NCBI GenBank assembly: GCA_028687935.1
Contig: JAQTZE010000009.1
Location: forward strand, 1 to 64,000
Length of the DNA: 64,000 nt
Source of the DNA: Sulfurimonas sp.
GTDB lineage: Bacteria > Campylobacterota > Campylobacteria > Campylobacterales > Sulfurimonadaceae
Direction: 5' to 3'
Below the pieces are notes generated by a model. It saw nothing but the letters and a program-made list of their open reading frames with translations. It did not search any database and was not told the origin of the DNA. Positions 54,601 through 62,321 of this stretch are shown in pieces. The position numbers and the translations under genes were made by a program. Positions within the stretch are counted from its first letter, which is position 1; every line of letters begins with the position of its first letter.

Positions 54601-56550
54601 CAAAACGCAGCTTTTAGAATTTGGTACTTTAATGATGTAAATGGAACGCTTATACAAGATTGGAATGCAACAACTACGAATGCAAATAAAACACTTACAG
54701 GGATTGCAGGTCTCTATAAACCTACTACGCACACACTATGTAGTAGCCAATGCGCAACACCAACATCAACAACTTGTTTTGATTGTATCAAAACGAATTA
54801 TGCACAGCCGATCTGTTCACGAGACAACTTCTCTATACGTCCAGAATCGTATGATCTCCGTCTTTACGATGTAAATCAAACACTGCCTGCATATGATATT
54901 GCGACCGATCCAACAAATCTCAAGAACACAACTAAAGTTGATCTTTCAAACAAATATGGATATGATCCTCTACATTCTACTCCTACAGATCGTATCAATT
55001 TAGCTTCAGAGTACAATTATAGATTTGATATTGCTGCAACTGGACATGATGGCATCACATTTGTTCCTGGTTATACGAGATACTTTAATGGAGAATTAGA
55101 CTACAATGCAGTCCTACTATGGGATCCACAATCAACAAAGACAGGCTGCAACGATATAACAGATAAGAATATTTCTTTCTATGTTGGAAATGGCGTAATG
55201 CAAAATGAAGAACACAATCATTTGGAAGTCGGAGAATATAAACTCAATATTTTTGATACTACATGGACAGCAAGAGATTGGCAAAATATGACACATCATA
55301 CTACTGCAAATGCTTTTACATTAGATCCAGATTGTAATACAAATTCAAATTCTTCAACACTCACAAATTACAGATATGGATGTAATGTCTCTACAGATCA
55401 TGGGAGTGATGGAGGTGGCCGTGTTTATAAAGATCATGACTTAACATTTCATCCCTATAAATTTGATGTACTTGGTATAATCGCATCTGTTGGTCTCAAT
55501 CATGATATTAATGTCACTAATGCTTTTATCTATATGGCAGATATGAATCAAAGTCAAGATGAAAATATGTCTTTTCATCTCAATGGCACAATCATTGCCA
55601 AAGGATATAACAATGTAGTGCCAAGTAACTTTGTTAATAATTGCTACGCTAAAGCACTTGATATCAATGTCACGGAAACCAATACTTCTCATACTAATAG
55701 TAGCGGTATCAACCTTGCATATCAGCTGCGTTTTCATGATATAAACGCAAGCGGAAGCGTTATCACTTCTTTTGATATAAACGCAACAAAAACATTGGCA
55801 ATGGATGATGCAAACATTCAGACTGGACAAAACTACTTCACAAAAGATCTCAATGGAAGCATGAGTACTGTCTTAAATCTCAACTACTCAAGAGAATCAA
55901 ATGTAACTGCTAATCCAAAAACTATTTATATCAGCAAATATAAGGTTAACTGCATAAACTCAGAAGATGAATGCACATTTAACGCTAATTTAGATGAAAA
56001 TACAACCCAAGGTGAAAAAGATATAAACGCAACGATCAAACACTATTATGGTCGTACAAATGTTCCAAAACAAGTATATATATCTCCTGTAGGAACAACT
56101 GGAACTCCGGCTAATGATCTAATCTATTATGAAGTTTTTTGTAATGGAACTGGATGCGACAAAACGCTTCTCTCAAATGGAGTAAACTCACGAAATTCTG
56201 ATGATCCACGATGGTTTATCAATACAAGTCACATCGCCGGGTTTGGAACGGCTGGAAATATAAATCAAAAAAATGCAGCAAATGTTACTGCTACAACTGC
56301 AGGCGGTGTGCATCAGGATTCTACAAATATCGTCTATGATACACTTAAAGGCTATCCATATAAAGCTACAATGGAGCATAATGCTTCAAGTTGGCTCATC
56401 TATAATAGATACAATGCTGCAGCAACACTCAATGAATTTGAAGTTGAATTTCAAGCTCCAGAATCTGGTTGGACGGGTATCCACAATAACAATATAAATA
56501 CTGCTGTAGGTAAAGGTGCTATCTGGACAAATAAAAGGTTGGATTGGTAA
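51604..56550 (+). CDS. Giant secreted multidomain surface protein (pilus-associated adhesin candidate)
   Basis: 1648 residues from the ATG at 51604, which has GAGGAG 7 nt upstream; a TTG at 51559 would start in frame but adds a non-signal extension. A Sec signal peptide ends near residue 26 (ISGWA). Order: a PPC-like beta domain (about 30-145, DDYYAFSVSTAGTLTITTT); a choice-of-anchor-D domain (about 148-265); a putative Ig domain (about 275-372, NQTAYVGAAISLNM ... ISGTPTAV); a large beta-rich region (from about 375, YARVYWQGRKAATS); and a long C-terminal part with several paired Cys. It has 18 D/E-X-N-X-S/T glycosylation sequons, all beyond about residue 760. The stop overlaps the next pilin start, and the arrangement resembles MSHA-type pilus loci, where a large MshQ-like protein sits with minor pilins. 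Confidence 0.8.
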   Translation: MKTFNLFSRLIVIFGFVMILAISGWADTNNNDSCANAENVSLNYSTTSGSMTKDSDRDDYYAFSVSTAGTLTITTTNANRDLDGYLFEAGSCNSSGTGTVTKDTSGSDNVSITYNVTSAQSFIFDLYDYENKSTNYNLTITFVSSAPTPEMNIKGNSVDITDNDSTPSTSDNTDFGSVTIGNSVTKTFIIENTGTGTLNLTGSPRVVTNGDFSVTTQPSATVAAGGSTSFIVQFTPSTAGIKNQTISLSNNDSNENPYNFSIRGTGLTPIAQAAPTITTIPNQTAYVGAAISLNMASYVSDINNDVITYGLIGTLPAGLIFNTTTGYISGTPTAVTAATNFRLTATDSAGSGTTTTSNIFTISVTEQILETSGGRDFVQRTQHSLFGDVKVIGNTVLCILNNGVCVEPTNNNSNADTNLQKAPQSYSTLTLPTNAVIQYARVYWQGRKAATSTNDAWDNTSKNSAATIGIRKGATGSFTPLTADIKDFDSTDSNNYVRTYSASANAMSVVTGADTYYIDTANFYTNTGKTNDNNPSDGLGAYGAWVLVIVYNDPNETKARNVTLFDGYKQVTKDTGNIDISVSGFLTPRTGTVDSKTYVFTAEGDKYLEKNGDVIKMAGLTYHTTLQTLGTFNSRVDVLGTRSPSLSNNNGIDIHKYDTGTTTGAKNIIDTNEVGAKFQFTSDQDTYFPSLIVFSTELYLPQLCYDYSIKQDGHYFNIDRTTYPIAHLDGYISSSPVEVTVYLKNKEADIDAQGIALKADVNDTLFDLSGNIFTSNVNGSTLIDRGTPTSSATLCDYNRDGDNSVTNSGCTNGHDIRKGNGSLSAQDYVYTKYILQPNNVTGVTRVSQPLGLSIKYYITANGNKVEYPDYVLGGVNVPLCPPTASYQPEWGYFNVVQSGQANNSIKNNIYSQISRKPFDATVVFDSTPATGNNQAPTSNIKTTLLVEIIDIDAFGDINASCANPDSSLSEPIFTSVNFTNTSFQANLTTQSNDYYNFAVQNAAFRIWYFNDVNGTLIQDWNATTTNANKTLTGIAGLYKPTTHTLCSSQCATPTSTTCFDCIKTNYAQPICSRDNFSIRPESYDLRLYDVNQTLPAYDIATDPTNLKNTTKVDLSNKYGYDPLHSTPTDRINLASEYNYRFDIAATGHDGITFVPGYTRYFNGELDYNAVLLWDPQSTKTGCNDITDKNISFYVGNGVMQNEEHNHLEVGEYKLNIFDTTWTARDWQNMTHHTTANAFTLDPDCNTNSNSSTLTNYRYGCNVSTDHGSDGGGRVYKDHDLTFHPYKFDVLGIIASVGLNHDINVTNAFIYMADMNQSQDENMSFHLNGTIIAKGYNNVVPSNFVNNCYAKALDINVTETNTSHTNSSGINLAYQLRFHDINASGSVITSFDINATKTLAMDDANIQTGQNYFTKDLNGSMSTVLNLNYSRESNVTANPKTIYISKYKVNCINSEDECTFNANLDENTTQGEKDINATIKHYYGRTNVPKQVYISPVGTTGTPANDLIYYEVFCNGTGCDKTLLSNGVNSRNSDDPRWFINTSHIAGFGTAGNINQKNAANVTATTAGGVHQDSTNIVYDTLKGYPYKATMEHNASSWLIYNRYNAAATLNEFEVEFQAPESGWTGIHNNNINTAVGKGAIWTNKRLDW

Positions 56551-57197
56551 TGACAAAGCTCAGAACTGCTTTTACTCTAATTGAGTTAATATTTGCTATC
56601 GTAATAATAGGTATAGCAACTTTATCTTTGCCAATGATCTCCCAAGTCACAGCAAAAGGAAGTGAAAAAAGTTTGGCGCAGGAGGCTATCTTTATCGCCT
56701 TCACTGAGATCACAAAAGTAACCTCTTCCGCTTGGGATGAAAATAGCAGAACTGGTACAAATGATTTTGAGTACGTTATCTACGCATCAACTACAGAAGC
56801 AAATACTTCAGCAATAAACGATTTGCGAGGTAGATCGGGTAATATCAATATCCTTTACAATAATACGGATGGTAATAGAACTTTACGCCCTACAATGGTA
56901 ACTTTTGATCCAGATGACAATGCAACAGGAGTATTCAGAGAAGATGACATTGACGACTATATCATCTTAACCGCAAACGCAACTGGAAGTGCAGGAAGTC
57001 AAACTGGCTACAAGTATCAATATACAAAAGACATAAATGTAACTACTCCTGCATCATTTGGAACACTCGCAAACGATCCAAACATCAAAAGAATTCAAAT
57101 CGGTGTGAATGATTCTACAGGCTTGATTGTCAGTTTTTATATGTATGCAACCAACAGTGGGAGTGTTGCAAATCATCCATGGAGGGTTTTAGAATGA
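56550..57197 (+). CDS. Type IV pilin-like minor pilin
   Basis: A 215-residue prepilin. A short leader MTKLRTA is followed by FTLIELIFAIVIIGIATLSL, with Glu5 present and Ala before the cut. The start is the ATG overlapping the surface-protein TAA (TAATG); an in-frame TTG 6 nt earlier is less likely. Four N-glycosylation sequons are present (EANTS, DGNRT, DDNAT, DINVT). Tight coupling to the giant protein upstream and to two more pilin-like genes downstream points to one pilus or pseudopilus complex. Confidence 0.88.
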   Translation: MTKLRTAFTLIELIFAIVIIGIATLSLPMISQVTAKGSEKSLAQEAIFIAFTEITKVTSSAWDENSRTGTNDFEYVIYASTTEANTSAINDLRGRSGNINILYNNTDGNRTLRPTMVTFDPDDNATGVFREDDIDDYIILTANATGSAGSQTGYKYQYTKDINVTTPASFGTLANDPNIKRIQIGVNDSTGLIVSFYMYATNSGSVANHPWRVLE

Positions 57198-58078
57198 AAC
57201 GCAGTGCTTTTACTATGCTTGAACTCATCTTTGTCATTGTTGTCATGGGGATAATTGGAAAATTTGGAGTGGAGTTTTTAGCCCAAGCATACAAAACTTT
57301 TATCCAGGCAAAAATAAATAATGAACTTCATGCAAACAGTGCAAATGCGCTTCAGTTTATTGCCAAAAGATTAGAATATCGTATACCTCCATCTGCCATC
57401 AAAAGAATTTCAGGTGCAGCTGGGTTTGTTGGTGTAACTGAAGTTGTAGCCAATCCAAATGCATATAATGTTTTAGAATGGATATCCTATGACAGCGATG
57501 GTTTCAGAGGGACGAATGCACCATTATGGAGCGGGATTGTAGATCTAGACCCTTCTGTAACAACACTGAATGCTATAACGTCTGTAGCAACCAATACAAC
57601 TGACGTAGATGATCTTATTAAAATTTTATCCAACAACACTAAAACTATTGCTAATGCTGCAATCATTTTTAATGCAGAAAACAGTCATCCAAACTCTTTT
57701 GGATGGTCTGGCGGTGATGTTTTAAATGACCAGTCGCAAGCAATGCACCCTATAAATGCTGCTAGCGCAACTTCTTTTAGCTCAAGTCTTGGAGGCATAA
57801 ACTTCAACGGTATGAAAATCTATAATCGCTATATGTTAGCATGGAGTGCTTATGCTATTGTTCATAACGGAACAGATCTAATACTTTATTACAATTATCA
57901 ACCTTGGGCAGGGCAAAACTATTTAAATGGTACTCCCGAACTTTTAATGCAAAATGTAGACACTTTTAGAATAAAGACCAATCCAAGTGGCGGGATATTT
58001 AGTATCATGGTATGTGCCAGAAGTAATCTTATTGCTGGGGAGGATCATTCAATATGCAAAGAAAAAGTCATATTTTAA
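57194..58078 (+). CDS. Type IV pilin-like protein, larger minor pilin
   Basis: A 294-residue prepilin beginning MKRSAFTMLELIFVIVVMG, again with Ala at -1 and Glu5. The start is the ATG at 57194, which overlaps the previous TGA (ATGA) and has GGAGGG 7 nt upstream. The first helix contains IIGKFGVEFLAQAYKTF. The size and position match the GspJ/PilW/MshO class of minor pilins that cap the fibre. No sequon of the D/E type was found. Confidence 0.85.
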   Translation: MKRSAFTMLELIFVIVVMGIIGKFGVEFLAQAYKTFIQAKINNELHANSANALQFIAKRLEYRIPPSAIKRISGAAGFVGVTEVVANPNAYNVLEWISYDSDGFRGTNAPLWSGIVDLDPSVTTLNAITSVATNTTDVDDLIKILSNNTKTIANAAIIFNAENSHPNSFGWSGGDVLNDQSQAMHPINAASATSFSSSLGGINFNGMKIYNRYMLAWSAYAIVHNGTDLILYYNYQPWAGQNYLNGTPELLMQNVDTFRIKTNPSGGIFSIMVCARSNLIAGEDHSICKEKVIF

Positions 58079-58506
58079 GACTCAAACGCAATGGTATGGC
58101 TATGATTATGGCTATCTCAGTTATTGTAATTGTTGCGACTATATTGAGCCTTGCACTTTCTCTCACTACCCTTACAAACAAGAGCAGTGTTGATTTATAT
58201 GTATATGAACAAGCAAATCTTCTTGCTAGAAGTGCAGGAGAATATGCAAAACTCAAAATTGGTACGGATAATAGTGATGTAAACAGATGTGGGTACGCTG
58301 GAGAAACTTTTACTCAAGACTACTACAATGTAATTATCAGTGTTAATTATATATATGATACTAGTACATCAATGTGTGGTACTGCTTCATTAGCTCAAAC
58401 AGACCCTTTTGGAGTTGCGCGCATAGATGTGACCGTTGAAGTTAATAATCCAGCTATTACAAGTGAGCCGATTAGAATATTCAAAAGAAAATTGGTTGAG
58501 TTATAA
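58054..58506 (+). CDS. PilX/MshP-like minor pilin
   Basis: A 150-residue protein with a basic leader (MQRKSHILRLKRNG) and the hydrophobic segment MAMIMAISVIVIVATILSLALSL. It lacks the FTxxE prepilin core, like GspK/PilX/MshP proteins. It then carries two Cys that could pair (RCGYAG, SMCGTA). It overlaps the previous gene by 25 nt and ends the surface-protein/pilin operon. Confidence 0.75.
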   Translation: MQRKSHILRLKRNGMAMIMAISVIVIVATILSLALSLTTLTNKSSVDLYVYEQANLLARSAGEYAKLKIGTDNSDVNRCGYAGETFTQDYYNVIISVNYIYDTSTSMCGTASLAQTDPFGVARIDVTVEVNNPAITSEPIRIFKRKLVEL

Positions 58507-58574
58507 GAAAATTATAAAAGTTCTAAACCTTTTAATGCTATAATTTTTTCTATTTAAAACAACAAGGATTATTA

Positions 58575-59108
58575 ATGAATATTTCATTAACTGGAAGACA
58601 CGTAGAGCTTACTGAAGGTATCAAGGCTCATATGAATACTTCTATCGATACACTTAGCAAATTTCATATGGACATCATATCTGTAAACGTTATCGCTTCT
58701 GCACAAAGTAAAAAAGGTAAAGACCACTCATGTGTTGAGTATGTTATCAACCTTGCACACAAAAACTCAGTTATCATCAAACAAAGTGATGATGATTTAT
58801 ATGCTGCTATCGACCTTGCAACTGCAAGAGCACAAAAAGCGCTTCGCCGTATGCACGACCGTGACACGGATCACCACAAAGTTGGTATCAATGACACTAA
58901 AGCTGAAACTGCTGATGTTAAAGCTGAAACAGAAGCTATGGAAGATGAGATCGTTCCTGTTTCACTTGCACTGTACAAGCCTCGTGAAGTAGAAGATGTT
59001 TTGACAGATCTTAAAGAAAGCACAAAAGTTTTCGAGATCTTTTTGGACAACGAAGGTAAAACTCGCGTTTTATACAAAAAAAGCAACGGTGCGTTTGGTC
59101 TTTACTAA
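58575..59108 (+). CDS. hpf: Ribosome hibernation promoting factor, long form
   Basis: A 177-residue protein that dimerises idle 70S ribosomes. The N-terminal S30AE domain (1-100, MNISLTGRHVELTEGIKAHM ... DDDLYAAIDLATARAQKAL) and the C-terminal dimerisation domain (about 125-177, FEIFLDNEGKTRVLYKKSNGAFGLY) mark the long form. CAAGGATTATTA precedes the ATG. Own promoter likely after the pilin operon (GCTATAATTTT at about 58540). Confidence 0.94.
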   Translation: MNISLTGRHVELTEGIKAHMNTSIDTLSKFHMDIISVNVIASAQSKKGKDHSCVEYVINLAHKNSVIIKQSDDDLYAAIDLATARAQKALRRMHDRDTDHHKVGINDTKAETADVKAETEAMEDEIVPVSLALYKPREVEDVLTDLKESTKVFEIFLDNEGKTRVLYKKSNGAFGLY

Positions 59109-59130
59109 GATTTAGACTGCCACACTGCGC

Positions 59131-59160
59131 TCGCAGTGACAAGAGCTCTTGTCACTGCGA
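59131..59160. repeat. REP-like 30-bp perfect palindrome at the hpf/recG junction
   Basis: Arms TCGCAGTGACAAGAG and its complement meet without a spacer. The recG TGA stop (59152-59154) is inside. Just upstream, CACTGCG at 59123-59129 can instead pair with CGCAGTG at 59132-59138, giving a competing hairpin. The GACTGCCACACTGCGCTCG lead and the GTCACTGCGA ends resemble the widespread 'GTCATTGCGAG'-type REP sequences of other bacteria. It probably also terminates both converging genes. Confidence 0.65.
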
Positions 59161-60951
59161 TATTTTCAAATCTTTTTTCACTCTTTTTACAATTGCTTCA
59201 TCTTCTACTAAATCGACAAAACGAAACTGTGTACCGCTTTGGTTTGTCCCTTTGAGCAGGTCACCACTTTTACGAAACTTCAAATCCAGATTTGCTATAT
59301 CAAAGCCGCTTGTCGTTGTGACAAATTCATCAAGTCTCTCAGACTTGCTTTTATTTGTATAGAGATAACAGTAACCTTTAAGCCCTGTACGGCTTACCCG
59401 CCCACGCAGTTGATGCAAAGTTGAGAGTCCAAGTCGCTCAGCACCTACGATGACTACTGTTGTAAGTCGTGGCAGCGAGATACCTACCTCAACAACTGTT
59501 GTAGCGATAAGTATCTTTCCGCTCTCTCTAAAGTCCATCAACACCTGCTCTTTTTCCTTATCTTTTCCATGTGTCACATAAACATCATCAAAGTTCTTTT
59601 CCCAATAGCCGCGAGCCTCTTCAATACTTTGATATTCTAAGATTTCACTCTGTTCAACCAAAGGATAGACGAGCAAAACCTGATTATTTTTACTTATCTC
59701 CTCTTTCATATGTGACAACAAGTCTGGAAAATCACTCTTATGAATGACTTGCGAGCTTATATCTTTGGTAAATGGTGTAGAAGTAATGAGAGATACATCG
59801 ATATGTGCAGTCTCTATCATCGCTTGAGTACGGGGAATAGGTGTCGCAGAAAACTGTAAAAAGTGTGGTTTTTTCGTACCTTCAGAGACGAGTTTTTCCA
59901 GCATGTTTCTCTGCTGCGTTCCAAATCTGTGCTGTTCATCCACCATTACAAGTGCAACCTCTGGGAGCTCTCTATATAAAAGTGCGTGCGTGCCTATGAT
60001 AAAATCATATTCACTCAAATCTACTTTTTTTGTCTTATTTGTGACCAAAACAGATTTTAGCGTCGGTAAAAACTTCTGCGCCTCTTCAAAGAGTTGATTT
60101 GCCAAAATAGTTGTAGGTGCCATAAGAACAGAACGATGTGGTGCCATCATAAACGCAGCAGCCAAAATAACCATAGTCTTTCCGCTCCCCACATCTCCTA
60201 CAACCATGCGTTTTGCAGCCACCTCTTTTGCAAAATCATCTTTTATATTTTCGATTGCGTTTATCTGCTCTGGTGTCAAAGAAAAAGGGAGTGTTTTCGC
60301 CCACTTTTTATACTCACTTTTTTGAGATTTGAGTGCCACAAAGTAACGTCGTTTAGCAGCAAGCTGATTCATATAGGAATAGAGTTCTATGTATTTCAGC
60401 GCATCAAGCGACTCTTGTGGGAGCTCTTTACTTTGCAAGAGTTGTTCATCAGGGAAATGAACTCTTAGCACTGCGTTTATAATATCTTTGCTGAGTCCCT
60501 CAGAGAGAAGATTTTCCTGTGTTAGCATTTGTGCCATAAAACGCAGCATAACATCGCTTCTAAGAGCTGATTTGTACTTAGGCGTAATCAGACCTGCGTT
60601 TGTTACTTTTCTTGGCATACTCATACTACAATGCCCTATTTTACACTCAAGCACACCATAATAATAATCCCGTTCACCTACGACAAACTGATGCATCATA
60701 TATGGCTTTGGACGAAACAAAACTCCAGTGACGCTGTGCCCGAAATTGTGTGCAAAAAAAGTTATCTGGATGGAGTTTGCGGAGCGATAAACGGACTCAA
60801 CAGTAGCGTCAATGAGTTGGGCTTTATGGATTTGAAGTTTCTCATGCAGACGATAATCTTCATAGGCATGAGGAATAGTAAGAGCAAGCTCGCTGTAACT
60901 GTTGATTCCAAGTTTTTTACACTTTGCTTCTTGCTCTTTTGTGAGGTTCAT
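59152..60951 (-). CDS. recG: ATP-dependent DNA helicase RecG
   Basis: A 599-residue helicase that remodels stalled replication forks and Holliday junctions. The N-terminal wedge/OB region (40-150) is followed by Walker A (MVVGDVGSGKTMVILAAA), DEQH (VDEQHRFGTQQRNML), QFSATPIPRT, and the C-terminal VGISLPRLTTVVIVGAERLGLSTLHQLRGRVSR. It is about 90 residues shorter than E. coli RecG, mostly at the N terminus, which is normal for this phylum. Confidence 0.93.
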   Translation of the reverse strand: MNLTKEQEAKCKKLGINSYSELALTIPHAYEDYRLHEKLQIHKAQLIDATVESVYRSANSIQITFFAHNFGHSVTGVLFRPKPYMMHQFVVGERDYYYGVLECKIGHCSMSMPRKVTNAGLITPKYKSALRSDVMLRFMAQMLTQENLLSEGLSKDIINAVLRVHFPDEQLLQSKELPQESLDALKYIELYSYMNQLAAKRRYFVALKSQKSEYKKWAKTLPFSLTPEQINAIENIKDDFAKEVAAKRMVVGDVGSGKTMVILAAAFMMAPHRSVLMAPTTILANQLFEEAQKFLPTLKSVLVTNKTKKVDLSEYDFIIGTHALLYRELPEVALVMVDEQHRFGTQQRNMLEKLVSEGTKKPHFLQFSATPIPRTQAMIETAHIDVSLITSTPFTKDISSQVIHKSDFPDLLSHMKEEISKNNQVLLVYPLVEQSEILEYQSIEEARGYWEKNFDDVYVTHGKDKEKEQVLMDFRESGKILIATTVVEVGISLPRLTTVVIVGAERLGLSTLHQLRGRVSRTGLKGYCYLYTNKSKSERLDEFVTTTSGFDIANLDLKFRKSGDLLKGTNQSGTQFRFVDLVEDEAIVKRVKKDLKISQ

Positions 60952-60996
60952 ATTGCATCCTTAATATAAAAGAGTAGCTACTTTTTTAGACTAAGA

Positions 60997-61027
60997 AAAA
61001 ATATATTGCGTTTTGCAATATATTTTT
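60997..61027 (-). terminator. Terminator of the M16-like gene
   Basis: A 13-bp perfect stem AAAAATATATTGC / GCAATATATTTTT with a 5-nt loop, lying 11 nt past the stop of the M16-like gene. The stem-loop includes one copy of the TGCGTTT word. A second small palindrome AGTAGCTACT followed by a T-run lies at about 60972-60987. Confidence 0.7.
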
Positions 61028-61037
61028 GAAAGATTTA

Positions 61038-62321
61038 CTATTTTGTGACGATTGCATAACTGAGATTGACAATCTCTGTATGTTTTTTGATAAAGGTATT
61101 CAGCTCTTCTAGTGTAAGATTTTTGATCTTTTCAAGTTCCAGTGCAGAAAACCCGAGTTCTTGACCTCTGTAGTACTCCAAGAAAGTACGGTTAAGTCTT
61201 TGGCTCATCGTCTCAACACGAAGTGGCTCACTTCCAAGCAAGAAACGCTGCGTTTGCTCAAGCTCTTCTTGTGTGACGCCCTCTTTTACAAATGTCGCTA
61301 CGACTTCATTGACAGTTTTTTTTGCCTCTTCAAGCGAGTCAAGTTTTGTCTGGAGATAGCCATTGAAGTTGCTGTTTGATTTTGCGATATTGACGCGTGC
61401 ATATGCAGAATAGGCAAGACCGCGTTTGACACGAATCTCTTCCATCAAGCGTGAACCAAAACCACCAGTTCCGAGAATAAATGTAGCCACTCTTGCTTTA
61501 AACTGCTCTTCATCATCAGAGCTCATATTGTATGGTGCCCCAAAGTAAACATATGCCTGTTCCGTTTCGCGTTTAAGAATACGCTCTTTTGGTGTTTTGC
61601 TTACATCAAAGTGTGCAACTTCACTACTTTGACCTTTTGTGAGTGCATCGATCACTTTTGCTATCTTTTTCTTCGCATCTTCAAGATCGATATCGCCACC
61701 CAAAACCACAATAAGCTTTGAGCTTACAAGATTTGTTTTTACAAATTTTTCTACGTCTGAGAGTTCTATAGACTTCACACTCGCCATAGTTCCAGAAGCA
61801 GGATTTGCTAAAACTGTGCCCTCAAAAAGAAGTGCATTAAGCTCATTTGCTGCAATATAGTCAAAGTCGTTCTCTTTGCGGCTCAGTCCGCCAAGTGTCA
61901 TCGTTTTGACCTTCTGAACAGACTCTTTCGTGAGATTTGGATCTTTTAAAAGTGCATCAAAATAAGAGAGTCCTTCATCAAAGTTCTCACGAAGACATCC
62001 AAGGTCCATCACAAAAGTCTCTGAACCTGCGCCTGCTGAAATATTGATCGCCTTTGCTTCAAGCGCATCTGCAAAAGCGTTGCTCCCAAGTTTCTTCGTC
62101 CCTTCGTTCATCATCTTTGCGCTAAACTTCGCCAAACCAGCTTTATCTGCATCTATGATACTTCCGCTGTTTGTAAATGTAAACTGCAAACTCACTAAAG
62201 GAAGACGTTTATCCTGCTCAAATATTATCGGTATTTTTAAGCCGTTTGTCTCTATAAAATCAATTTTTGCCGCCATAAGTATCTGTCCTAATAAAAGTAG
62301 TGTTAATAATATTTTTTTCAT
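61038..62321 (-). CDS. M16-family peptidase homologue lacking the zinc site
   Basis: A 427-residue secreted or periplasmic protein with a signal peptide (residues 1-18). It has the two-lobed M16 fold. In the first lobe the inverted zinc motif HxxEH is replaced by KxxAK (AGLAKFSAKMMNEGT where active members have GLAHFLEHMxFxGT), so it should not be a protease by itself. In the second lobe the substrate-binding Arg/Tyr region is intact (FGSRLMEEIRVKRGLAYSAYA). Such members usually pair with an active subunit or act as binding proteins. No second M16 gene is in the window. Next to mqnC. Confidence 0.9.
   Translation of the reverse strand: MKKILLTLLLLGQILMAAKIDFIETNGLKIPIIFEQDKRLPLVSLQFTFTNSGSIIDADKAGLAKFSAKMMNEGTKKLGSNAFADALEAKAINISAGAGSETFVMDLGCLRENFDEGLSYFDALLKDPNLTKESVQKVKTMTLGGLSRKENDFDYIAANELNALLFEGTVLANPASGTMASVKSIELSDVEKFVKTNLVSSKLIVVLGGDIDLEDAKKKIAKVIDALTKGQSSEVAHFDVSKTPKERILKRETEQAYVYFGAPYNMSSDDEEQFKARVATFILGTGGFGSRLMEEIRVKRGLAYSAYARVNIAKSNSNFNGYLQTKLDSLEEAKKTVNEVVATFVKEGVTQEELEQTQRFLLGSEPLRVETMSQRLNRTFLEYYRGQELGFSALELEKIKNLTLEELNTFIKKHTEIVNLSYAIVTK

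Noticed and set aside
55441-55830. A 129-codon minus-strand open frame inside the giant surface protein
   Set aside because: It is antisense to a continuous 1648-codon gene, is rich in Cys and Ile without domain features, and has no ribosome binding site.
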